This document shows positions 8,473 through 15,048 of a stretch of DNA of 17,473 bases, piece by piece. The translations under genes were made by a program, and so were the position numbers. Positions within the stretch are counted from its first letter, which is position 1. The number at the start of each line of letters is the position of its first letter. The stretch is from contig JAFVDC010000159.1 of the NCBI GenBank assembly GCA_017478685.1, positions 1 through 17,473 of the forward strand. Reading direction: 5' to 3'. The DNA comes from Bacteroidales bacterium (GTDB lineage Bacteria > Bacteroidota > Bacteroidia > Bacteroidales > UBA932). The notes below the pieces were generated by a model. It saw only the letters and a program-made list of their open reading frames with translations, was not told where the DNA came from and did no database searches.

Positions 8473-9503
8473 TGCTGACGTTTATCATATCGCTTCTTCT
8501 TCAGATTCCCGGTCAAGCCGGGAATGACGCCGTTGCCGGGAATGACGCCGTTGCTGCCGTCATGCCCGACCCCGATCGGGCATCTGATATAGATGTGTCG
8601 GAAATCATTTTCTCGCACATTGGGGACGAATACGAGTGGCACATTACTGAGTGGAAGGGAAAGCCGGTGGCCATTCCGCTGCCGTGCATTGTGATTGAGG
8701 ACGGCGTGCATGTGTTTACGGCGCATCACGCGGAAGAGAACGGATATACGTTCAATGAAAACGGGAAACTTATAAACGCCCAAACCGGCAAGAGGCCCCT
8801 TGACATTTCAATTACAAAGAATGTCCTGGCGCTTATGATGTCAAGCCTTCTCCTTCTTGTCATAATCCTTCTTACGGCAAGGTGGTACAAGCGCCACGAT
8901 GCCCTTCAGGAGGCTCCTACTGGCATTGCCGCATTCATGGAGCCCCTTGTCATGATGGTCCATGACATGGCCAGGGAGAATATCGGAGAGGACTACAGGA
9001 GATACTCCCCGTATCTTTCAATGGCGTTCCTGTGGATACTCCTCAACAACTTCATGGGCATCCTGCCGTTCTTCCCCGGAGGCGCCAACCTCACCGGCAA
9101 CATTGCCATCACCCTGGTCCTGGCACTTTGCACCTTCTTTACCGTAAACCTCACAGGTACAAAGCATTACTACAAAGAGATATTCAACCCGGACGTTCCG
9201 GTGTTCCTTAAACCAATAATGCCGGTCATCGAGGTGTTCAGCGCCCTCATGAAGCCGGTGTCCCTCACCATCCGTCTTTTTGCCAACATGCTGGCGGGGC
9301 ACATCATGATACTTTCCATGGTGTGCATCATCTTCATAATGGCCAAGTACGGCCCGCTGCTTGGCGGCGGCATGACGGTTGTGAGCGTGCTCTTCGGCGT
9401 TTTCCTGGATGCGCTGGAGTGCCTTGTGGCCTTTATCCAGGCGTATGTGTTTACAATGCTAAGTTCAATATATATAGGACTGGCAAGGCAGAAAGAAGAA
9501 TAA
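8469..9503 (+). CDS. atpB: F1Fo ATP synthase subunit a, with an in-frame palindromic-repeat insert
   Basis: 344 residues; the proton-channel subunit of Fo. A short hydrophobic N-terminus (MMLTFIISLLLQ) is followed at residues 13-39 by a peptide encoded by a REP-like element (IPGQAGNDAVAGNDAVAAV, then MPDPDRASD). The usual Bacteroidetes pre-domain (VSEIIFSHIGDEYEWHI) comes next, then the membrane part: helices at about 116-138, 183-200, 210-228, 246-262, 270-292 and 298-335. The essential arginine is Arg269 in SLTIRLFANMLAGH, facing the c-ring glutamate; MKPVSLTIRLF and the final ECLVAFIQAYVFTMLSSIYI are well conserved. The ATG overlaps the atpC stop by 4 nt; ATG at 8472 is an alternative start. 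The insert sits outside the membrane core, so the protein should work. Confidence 0.96.
   Translation: MMLTFIISLLLQIPGQAGNDAVAGNDAVAAVMPDPDRASDIDVSEIIFSHIGDEYEWHITEWKGKPVAIPLPCIVIEDGVHVFTAHHAEENGYTFNENGKLINAQTGKRPLDISITKNVLALMMSSLLLLVIILLTARWYKRHDALQEAPTGIAAFMEPLVMMVHDMARENIGEDYRRYSPYLSMAFLWILLNNFMGILPFFPGGANLTGNIAITLVLALCTFFTVNLTGTKHYYKEIFNPDVPVFLKPIMPVIEVFSALMKPVSLTIRLFANMLAGHIMILSMVCIIFIMAKYGPLLGGGMTVVSVLFGVFLDALECLVAFIQAYVFTMLSSIYIGLARQKEE
8505..8587. repeat. REP-like double palindrome inside atpB
   Basis: Left palindrome 8505-8525 (TTCCCGG...CCGGGAA) and right palindrome 8562-8583 (ATGCCCG...CGGGCAT). The inner feet of both read GTCAT when taken outward-in, and their outer ends read ATCT or ATCTG. 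Between them an 18-bp segment (GCCGGGAATGACGCCGTT) is present twice in tandem, at 8517-8534 and 8535-8552. The same two-palindrome layout recurs in atpG at 13021-13091. Everything stays in the atpB frame. Confidence 0.85.
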
Positions 9504-9523
9504 ACAATTAAATATTTGATATT

Positions 9524-9784
9524 ATGATACTTTCAACAATGATTCTCCAGGCGGCCGCAGGTGCTGCATTAGGAAAGGCTGGTGCCGCCCTCGGCGCTGC
9601 AATCGCTGCAATTGCCGCCGCTATCGGCATCGGTAAAATCGGCAAGTCCACCATGGAGGCCATCGCCCGCCAGCCCGAAAGCGCCGGCAACCTGCGTACG
9701 TCCATGATTATCGCCGCCGGTATGGTTGAGGGCGCCGCCCTGTTCGCCATCATCGTCGCCCTCCTTGCAATCGTCATCAAGTAA
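9524..9784 (+). CDS. atpE: F1Fo ATP synthase subunit c
   Basis: 86 residues forming a two-helix hairpin; copies assemble into the proton-driven c-ring. Helix 1 (about 17-45) ends in GIGKIG, the polar loop is ARQPE (48-52), and helix 2 (about 58-84) contains the proton-carrying Glu69 in GMVEGAALF. No Ser or Thr follows the Glu and no helix-1 Gln ligand is visible, so proton rather than sodium coupling is expected. The helix-1 packing motif, usually GAGLAxIGAGIGIG, reads GAAIAAIAAAIGIG here, with three glycines replaced by alanines. The gene lies 20 nt after atpB and 3 nt before atpF. The start ATG has an A/T-rich leader and no Shine-Dalgarno sequence. Confidence 0.97.
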   Translation: MILSTMILQAAAGAALGKAGAALGAAIAAIAAAIGIGKIGKSTMEAIARQPESAGNLRTSMIIAAGMVEGAALFAIIVALLAIVIK

Positions 9785-9787
9785 GTC

Positions 9788-10294
9788 ATGAACCTTGTTA
9801 CCCCGGATTTCGGCCTTCTTTTCTGGATGGTCGTGATTTTCGGCATTGTGTTTTTCCTCCTTTGGAAGTTCGGCTTCCCCGTAATCACGGACATGGTGGA
9901 CAAACGCAGCGCCAAGATTGCGCAGTCCCTGAGGGATGCCGATGAAATTGCGGCCCGGATGGAAGAGTGGAAGGGGGAGCACGCCCGCATGATGGAGGAA
10001 ACCCGCAAGCAGCAGTCGGAGATAATCCGCGAGGCTACGGAAACCCGCGCCAAAATCATCTCTGAGGCCAAGGCCCAGGCAAAGCAGGAGGCCGACGCCA
10101 TGATTGCTTCGGCCAAAGCCCAGATTGAGGCCGAAAAAGAGAGCGCCCTCCGCGATGTCCGAAGGGAAATTGCCATCCTTGGCGTTGACGTGGCCGAAAA
10201 AATCCTTCGTCATGAGCTCAGCGACACCGGCAGCCAGAGAGCCTTCATAGACTCCCTGGTAGATGAAGCAAATGAAGCCAGGCTTGGATCGTGA
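9788..10294 (+). CDS. atpF: F1Fo ATP synthase subunit b
   Basis: 168 residues, the peripheral-stalk subunit. One N-terminal transmembrane helix (about 9-29, LLFWMVVIFGIVFFLLWKFG) is followed by the conserved FPVITDMVDKR and a long charged coiled coil (about 38-140, rich in Ala, Glu, Lys and Arg). The C-terminal delta-binding part is REIAILGVDVAEKILRHEL. Length and layout are normal. The gene starts 3 nt after the atpE stop. Its stop TGA overlaps the GTG of atpH (GTGA), so translation of delta is likely coupled. Confidence 0.97.
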   Translation: MNLVTPDFGLLFWMVVIFGIVFFLLWKFGFPVITDMVDKRSAKIAQSLRDADEIAARMEEWKGEHARMMEETRKQQSEIIREATETRAKIISEAKAQAKQEADAMIASAKAQIEAEKESALRDVRREIAILGVDVAEKILRHELSDTGSQRAFIDSLVDEANEARLGS

Positions 10295-10851
10295 ACCGCA
10301 GTATCGTCATAACCCGCTATGCCACAGCGCTTGCGAAGTATGCCGGTGAAAGCGGGCAGGGTGCCGCCGTGTGCTCCGAGGCCGAAACCCTCATGAAGGC
10401 CCTGGGAGAGGTCCCGGACCTTCGGCGCATGGTGAGCGCAGCCGACGACGTAGTGTCTCCCTTCGACAAGAAAAAACTCCTCCAGACGGCCCTTGGAAAC
10501 CGTATGACGCAGGAGCTCCGCCGTTTCCTCACCCTCCTTAACCGTAATGGCCGAATGGATCTTGTGGAGGATATCCTGAGGGACTTCGTGGACATGTACC
10601 ACAGGAGTATCGGCATACGGAAAGCACGCCTTACGACAGCCCGTGAGCCCTCCGAACGCCTTCTGCAGCGCCTGAGGGCCATAGTGAAATCAAAGACCGG
10701 CTGCGACTGCATAATAGAGGTGGAGGTGGATCCCTCGCTTGTGGGCGGCTTTGTGTTTGACCTTGACGACTACCTCCTTGACGCCAGCGTAAAGCGCCAG
10801 CTGGACCTTATCCGTGAACAATTTATTGAAAAAAATACCCGCATCGTATAA
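10291..10851 (+). CDS. atpH: F1Fo ATP synthase subunit delta
   Basis: 186 residues, the OSCP/delta protein that joins the b stalk to the top of F1. An N-terminal helical bundle ([13 protein letters not shown], then [20 protein letters not shown] and [19 protein letters not shown]) is followed by the C-terminal signature [26 protein letters not shown] in two parts (about 145-175). The start is a GTG that overlaps the atpF stop by four bases; no alternative ATG gives a full N-terminus. The stop TAA shares one base with the atpA ATG (TAATG), a coupled arrangement. Confidence 0.96.
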   Translation: MNRSIVITRYATALAKYAGESGQGAAVCSEAETLMKALGEVPDLRRMVSAADDVVSPFDKKKLLQTALGNRMTQELRRFLTLLNRNGRMDLVEDILRDFVDMYHRSIGIRKARLTTAREPSERLLQRLRAIVKSKTGCDCIIEVEVDPSLVGGFVFDLDDYLLDASVKRQLDLIREQFIEKNTRIV

Positions 10852-12431
10852 TGGCAGCATCACTTAAACCCAGCGAAGTAAGCGAAGTTCTCCTTAGCCA
10901 GTTAAGGGACATGAAATCCGACCTCCAGTTTGAGGAAATCGGAAAGGCCCTTCAGGTGAGTGACGGAGTTGTGAGAATATATGGCCTTGACCACGCCGAG
11001 GCCGGGGAACTCCTGGACTGCGGCGGCGGTGTGATGGCCGTTGTCATGAACCTTGAGGCCGACAACGTGGGCGCCGTTCTCATGGGCCCCACAGACCATG
11101 TAAAGGAAGGAATGCTGGTGCGCCGCACCGGACGCATAGCCTCCATAGGCGTGAGTGACGCCATGGTCGGCCGCGTGATAGACCCCCTTGGAAATCCTCT
11201 GGACGGCATGGGGGCCATTGAAGGGGACAAGGCCGATATGCCGCTGGAGAGAAAGGCTCCCGGCGTCATTTTCCGCCAGCCCGTTTCCGAGCCCCTCCAG
11301 ACCGGTCTCAAGGCCATCGATGCCATGATTCCAATTGGCCGCGGCCAGCGCGAACTCATAATCGGAGACCGCCAGACCGGAAAGACGGCCATAGCCATTG
11401 ATACCATAATCAACCAAAGGGCCGCCTATGAGGCCGGGAAGCCCGTCTACTGTATATATGTGGCAATCGGCCAAAAGGGCTCTACGGTTGCTTCCATAGT
11501 TCAGACACTGAGGGAGCACGGGGCCATGGATTACACCATTGTGGTGGCCGCTACGGCCGCAGACCCTGCCGCGCTTCAGTACTATGCGCCTTTTGCCGGG
11601 GCTGCAATAGGAGAGTATTTCCGCGACACCGGCCGCCATGCGCTTGTTGTGTACGACGACCTTTCCAAACAGGCCGTGGCATACCGCGAGGTTTCCCTTA
11701 TCCTCAGGCGTCCTTCCGGCCGTGAGGCATACCCCGGAGACATTTTCTATCTCCACTCACGCCTTCTTGAGCGCGCCGCAAGGATTATTGACCAGCAGGA
11801 GGTTGCAGCCCAGATGAACGACCTCCCTGCCGCTCTGAAGGACAAGGTGAGGGGCGGCGGCTCGCTAACGGCGCTTCCCATCATCGAGACCCAGGCCGGG
11901 GATGTTTCGGCATATATCCCCACAAACGTGATTTCCATTACGGACGGCCAGATTTACCTGGAACAGGGGCTTTTCAACCAGGGTGTACGCCCGGCGGTGA
12001 ACGTGGGTATCTCCGTTTCCCGCGTGGGTGGCAGCGCCCAGGTCAAGTCCATGAAAAAGGTTGCCGGCACCCTCAAGATAGACCAGGCTCAGTGGGCCGA
12101 ACTCGAGGCCTTCTCCAAGTTCTCCTCCGACGTAGATAAAGTTACGGAACTTGCCCTTGACAAGGGCCGAAAGAATAACCAGCTGCTTATCCAGCCCCAG
12201 TACAGTCCCATGCCGGTAGGGGAGCAGGTTGCAATCCTGTTCTGCGGCACCAGGGGCCTCATGAGGGACATTCCGGTTTCCCGCGTCCGCGAGTTCCAGG
12301 ACGCATTCCTGGACCGCCTCCGCGCCGCCCATGCCAAAGATGTCCTGGAGCCGCTGGGAGAGGGTAAGCTTACTCCTGAGATCGAGGCCCTGCTCACCGA
12401 AACTGCATCTTCCGTAATCATGTCATTCTGA
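10851..12431 (+). CDS. atpA: F1Fo ATP synthase subunit alpha
   Basis: 526 residues, the non-catalytic nucleotide-binding F1 subunit, full length. A beta-barrel domain (about 25-95) is followed by Walker A GDRQTGKT (172-179), [11 protein letters not shown] (Walker B, Asp269/Asp270), [12 protein letters not shown] and the arginine finger Arg391 in SVSRVGG that reaches into the beta catalytic site. A C-terminal helical domain ends SSVIMSF. The last three codons and the stop (ATG TCA TTC TGA) coincide with the start of a REP-like element at 12421, so the present C-terminal end seems to have been set by that element. The ATG overlaps the atpH stop by one base. Confidence 0.98.
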   Translation: MAASLKPSEVSEVLLSQLRDMKSDLQFEEIGKALQVSDGVVRIYGLDHAEAGELLDCGGGVMAVVMNLEADNVGAVLMGPTDHVKEGMLVRRTGRIASIGVSDAMVGRVIDPLGNPLDGMGAIEGDKADMPLERKAPGVIFRQPVSEPLQTGLKAIDAMIPIGRGQRELIIGDRQTGKTAIAIDTIINQRAAYEAGKPVYCIYVAIGQKGSTVASIVQTLREHGAMDYTIVVAATAADPAALQYYAPFAGAAIGEYFRDTGRHALVVYDDLSKQAVAYREVSLILRRPSGREAYPGDIFYLHSRLLERAARIIDQQEVAAQMNDLPAALKDKVRGGGSLTALPIIETQAGDVSAYIPTNVISITDGQIYLEQGLFNQGVRPAVNVGISVSRVGGSAQVKSMKKVAGTLKIDQAQWAELEAFSKFSSDVDKVTELALDKGRKNNQLLIQPQYSPMPVGEQVAILFCGTRGLMRDIPVSRVREFQDAFLDRLRAAHAKDVLEPLGEGKLTPEIEALLTETASSVIMSF

Positions 12432-12447
12432 GCGAAGCGAAGAATCT
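12421..12447 (+). repeat. REP-like palindromic unit at the atpA/atpG junction
   Basis: The unit starts TGTCATTCTGAGCGAAGCG and ends AGAATCT. Its ATTCT and AGAAT ends can pair around a GAGCGAAGCGA centre. It supplies the final codons and TGA stop of atpA, the entire 16-nt intergenic gap and the bases directly before the atpG ATG (12448). This GAGCGAAGCGA class of repeat is familiar from many Bacteroidetes and other genomes. Confidence 0.75.
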
Positions 12448-13341
12448 ATGCCAACGCTTAAGGAAATAAAGGGCCGGATAGGGTCTGTAAGGAGCACGCT
12501 GAAGATTACTTCGGCCATGAAACTGGTGTCTTCGGCCAAACTCCGCAAGGCCCAGAATGCCATTGCCGCCATGCGCCCGTATCAGCAGAGGCTTGAGGCC
12601 ATGCTGCGCCTTGTCCAAGGTGGGATTACTCCGCTCGCTTCGCTCGGTCGAAATGACAATGAGGACGGAATCGGGGAATCTCCTGCGGTTATCGTTGCAG
12701 TAGCCTCCAACTCTTCCCTATGCGGCGGGTTCAACGCCAACATCATTTCCAAGGTGCGTTCCGTCCGGCGTCCGGGGGACGTGGTATATTCCATCGGCCG
12801 GAAAATGGCCGACGCCATGGTCCGTGACGGCTTCCGGTCTCCGGAGGATTATTCGGACCTGGCTGAACATCCGGCATACGCCAAGGCCGCGGAACTTGTC
12901 CAGAAGCTTTCGGAGGATTTTTATGCCGGCCGCATAAGCGGCGTGACGCTTTGCTACACGCACTTTGTGTCCACTTCCCGGCAGGTTCCCGTGGTGGAGA
13001 GGCTGTTTCCTATGGATGAGATTCCCGGTCAAGCCGGGAATGACGTAGGGCGCACCGCGGGCGTCATGCCCGGCCCTGACCGGGCATCCGATGCCATCCT
13101 GGAGCCTTCGGCCGGGGAACTCCTGGAGGCACTGATACCAAAAACACTGAAACTGAAACTATACGCCGCCCTGCTTGACAGCGCCGCGGCGGAGCATGCC
13201 GCCCGCACCATAGCCATGCAAACGGCTACGGACAATGCAGAGAACCTCCTTGCAGAGCTTACCCTGCAGTACAACAAAGGCCGGCAGCAGAAAATTACAT
13301 CGGAAATCCTGGACCTCGCAGGAGGCCAGGCCGCCGAATGA
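12448..13341 (+). CDS. atpG: F1Fo ATP synthase subunit gamma, carrying two in-frame palindromic-repeat inserts
   Basis: 297 residues, the rotating central shaft of F1. The N-terminal helix (LKEIKGRIGSVRSTLKITSA, then MKLVSSAKLRKAQ) and C-terminal helix (AEHAARTIAMQTATDNAENL, then LTLQYNKGRQQKITSEILDL) that form the coiled-coil shaft are well conserved; SNSSLCGGFNANI starts the Rossmann-like domain. Residues about 59-71 (ITPLASLGRND region) are encoded by a REP-like unit, and residues 192-215 (IPGQAGNDVGRTAGVMPGPD and RASDA) by a double-palindrome element. Both inserts lie in loops outside the shaft helices, at places where gamma subunits vary in length, so the protein should function. The start ATG is immediately after another REP unit. 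No further atp gene follows. Confidence 0.96.
   Translation: MPTLKEIKGRIGSVRSTLKITSAMKLVSSAKLRKAQNAIAAMRPYQQRLEAMLRLVQGGITPLASLGRNDNEDGIGESPAVIVAVASNSSLCGGFNANIISKVRSVRRPGDVVYSIGRKMADAMVRDGFRSPEDYSDLAEHPAYAKAAELVQKLSEDFYAGRISGVTLCYTHFVSTSRQVPVVERLFPMDEIPGQAGNDVGRTAGVMPGPDRASDAILEPSAGELLEALIPKTLKLKLYAALLDSAAAEHAARTIAMQTATDNAENLLAELTLQYNKGRQQKITSEILDLAGGQAAE
12623..12659 (-). repeat. REP-like unit inside atpG (codons 59-71)
   Basis: Read on the minus strand it starts TTGTCATTTCGACCGAGCG, continues AAGCGAGCGGAG and ends TAATCC. This is the same GTCATT...GAGCGAAGCGAG...AATC layout as the unit at 12421-12447 but in the opposite orientation. It stays in frame with atpG and contains no stop. Confidence 0.7.
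13021..13091. repeat. REP-like double palindrome inside atpG (codons 192-215)
   Basis: The left palindrome 13021-13041 is identical to the one in atpB. The right palindrome 13066-13087 (ATGCCCGG...CCGGGCAT) differs from the atpB copy mainly in its loop. The spacer between them is 24 nt here and 36 nt in atpB, of which 18 is a tandem duplication. The GTCAT feet face inward as in atpB. It is translated in the same frame as the atpB copy (IPGQAGND...MPxPDRASD). Confidence 0.85.
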
Positions 13342-13362
13342 GACTAACACTAACCACATTTT

Positions 13363-14301
13363 ATGAAAAACATCATTGAAATCCTGAAAAGCTGGAAATT
13401 CTGGAAAGAGCTTTTCATCATGACAGCCGGCATGACGGTTGCAGCCGCCGCTGTCTATTACTTCCTTATGCCGTCAAAACTGGTTGTAGGCTCAATAACG
13501 GGTCTTTCAATCGTTATCGGAAAGCTTCTTAACATTGCCGGAATCGGCATAAAGGTGTCCCAGGTAATTGTCATTATCAACGCTATCCTGCTGGTACTGG
13601 CGTGGCTCCTCATAGGCAAGGAGTTCGGCGCAAAGACCGTATATACGGCCCTTATCCTGGGCCCGCTGGTGGATTTCTGGGAGAAGATCCTGCCCATTGA
13701 GAAGCTTCTGGAGCCCGGCCAGACATCCCTCATGAATGACCCCTGGTTCGACCTCCTATGCTTTGTGCTTATCCTCAGCGCATCCCAGACTATCCTTTTC
13801 CACATCAATGCCTCTACCGGCGGGCTGGATATCCTGGCAAAGATAGTGAACAAGTACCTGCACATAGACCTTGGCACTTCCGTCTCCGTGGCGGGAGCCC
13901 TCATCTGCTGCACGGCTTTTGCCATCAATCCCTTCAGACTGGTGGTGATTGGCCTTATCGGCACCTGGATCAACGGTATTGCGCTGGATTACTTCACCGC
14001 CGGCATGAACCGCCGAAAGAGGGTGTGCATAATATCGTCCCAGTACGAGCGCCTGAGGAAATACATCATCGAGGACCTTGAGCGCGGCTGCTCCCTGTAC
14101 AATGTAACGGGCGGCTACAACGGCCATCAGAACGTGGAAATCCAGGCCCTTCTTACCCAGAACGAGTTCGCCAACCTCATGGAATACATGAAAGTAAATG
14201 ACATTCACGGGTTTATTACGGCCGGCAACGTGAGCGAAATTTACGGTGACTGGAACAAAAAGAAGCACAAGAAGAAGAGTTTGGCACGAAATTCGGAATA
14301 A
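13363..14301 (+). CDS. YitT-family membrane protein (YitT_membrane + DUF2179)
   Basis: 312 residues. About five to six membrane helices at the N-terminal two thirds (for example 18-35, 41-58, 63-82, 88-104, 128-146 and 170-205) match the YitT membrane domain, with the family's MPSKLVVGSITGLSIVIGK and INASTGGLDILAKIVNKYL stretches. The soluble C-terminal DUF2179 domain (about 222-288) has RKRVCIISSQYERLRKYI, RGCSLYNVTGGYNG and FANLMEYMKVNDIHGFIT. The biochemical role of this family is not established; a transporter role is often supposed. It starts 21 nt after atpG with no terminator between, so it is probably transcribed with the ATP synthase genes. The C-terminal end is Lys-rich (KKKHKKKS). 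Confidence 0.9.
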   Translation: MKNIIEILKSWKFWKELFIMTAGMTVAAAAVYYFLMPSKLVVGSITGLSIVIGKLLNIAGIGIKVSQVIVIINAILLVLAWLLIGKEFGAKTVYTALILGPLVDFWEKILPIEKLLEPGQTSLMNDPWFDLLCFVLILSASQTILFHINASTGGLDILAKIVNKYLHIDLGTSVSVAGALICCTAFAINPFRLVVIGLIGTWINGIALDYFTAGMNRRKRVCIISSQYERLRKYIIEDLERGCSLYNVTGGYNGHQNVEIQALLTQNEFANLMEYMKVNDIHGFITAGNVSEIYGDWNKKKHKKKSLARNSE

Positions 14302-14337
14302 GGGGTATCAGACATAAATATTGATACCTTACCATAC

Positions 14338-14379
14338 ACCCGCGGCCAATTGTGAAATTCGCTTGCGGGTTTCTCTTTT
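14338..14379 (+). terminator. Candidate intrinsic terminator after the atp-yitT-like unit
   Basis: ACCCGC (14338-14343) pairs with GCGGGT (14365-14370), with AATT/AATT pairing possible in the loop, followed by a T-rich run TTTCTCTTTT. A second 7-bp hairpin (GGTATCA at 14304-14310 with TGATACC at 14322-14328) lies just before it. The T-run overlaps the -33 element of the next promoter. Confidence 0.45.
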
Positions 14380-14408
14380 GCCAAATCCGCCGTAAATTCG
14401 TAAATTTG
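14377..14408 (+). promoter_or_regulatory. Promoter of the HAD-MFS gene pair
   Basis: TTTG at 14377-14380, a 20-nt spacer and TAAATTTG at 14401-14408 match the Bacteroidetes consensus. Unlike the other forward promoters here, the ATG is 22 nt further on, preceded by GAAAGGAT, which looks like a Shine-Dalgarno site. Confidence 0.65.
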
Positions 14409-14430
14409 CAGCCTTAGAATGTGAAAGGAT

Positions 14431-15045
14431 ATGCCTAAAGCAATAGTTTTTGATATAGGTGGGGTGCTCATCGGCCTTAATATGGGCCGGTGCATTGAAG
14501 CATTCCGCTCCGGCCTTGGCTTTGAGAGGATTACGCAGCTCCTGGATCCCTATCACCAGAAGGGCATTTACGGAGAGTTGGAGGGCGGTCGCCTCTCGGA
14601 GCAGCATTTCAAGGACCTTGTCATTGCCGAATCCCGCCCGGGCACCAAGCCGGAGGATGTAGAGTGGGCCATGGGAGAACTCCTTGATGGGAAGATGGAC
14701 CCTCGTTCCGTGCAGGCCGTGAAAAATCTTGCGGGGAAGTATCCTCTATATCTTCTTACCAACAACAATCCCATTTCCATAAGGCTCTGCCACGGTATTT
14801 TCAAAGATAACGGGATAGACCCGGAGACCGTGTTCAAGGAAGAGTTCATCTCATCGGACCTCAAGATGCTGAAACCGGATCCGGAGTTTTACAAGTACGT
14901 GATCCGGAAAATCGGCCTGGAGCCTCAGGAGATTCTTTTCATAGATGACAACAAGCCCAATGTGGACGGCGCAAGGGCCTTGGGGATTGATGCCCGTCAA
15001 TATATTCCCGGAACAGACCTTGGACTTATCTTGTCAGACTGCTAG
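14431..15045 (+). CDS. HAD-superfamily hydrolase, subfamily IA (phosphatase-like)
   Basis: 204 residues with the full set of HAD motifs: motif I FDIGGVL with nucleophile Asp8, motif II LLTNNN (Thr110), motif III MLKPDPEFY (Lys148) and motif IV FIDDNKPNV (Asp172/Asp173). The cap inserted after motif I is the small alpha-helical type. The second aspartate of motif I (DxD) is a glycine, as in the YihX and epoxide-hydrolase N-domain branch (FDxGGV/FDxGNV). This makes phosphatase activity on a sugar phosphate or similar compound plausible but not certain. The MFS gene starts 3 nt downstream, so substrate uptake and dephosphorylation may be linked. The start is supported by the promoter, the RBS-like GAAAGGA and motif I at residue 7. 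Confidence 0.9.
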   Translation: MPKAIVFDIGGVLIGLNMGRCIEAFRSGLGFERITQLLDPYHQKGIYGELEGGRLSEQHFKDLVIAESRPGTKPEDVEWAMGELLDGKMDPRSVQAVKNLAGKYPLYLLTNNNPISIRLCHGIFKDNGIDPETVFKEEFISSDLKMLKPDPEFYKYVIRKIGLEPQEILFIDDNKPNVDGARALGIDARQYIPGTDLGLILSDC

Positions 15046-15048
15046 CCC

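Noticed and set aside
14431..15045. HAD protein inactive because motif I reads DxG instead of DxD
   Set aside because: The nucleophile Asp8 and motifs II-IV are intact, and the DxG form is normal in the YihX and epoxide-hydrolase N-domain branch.
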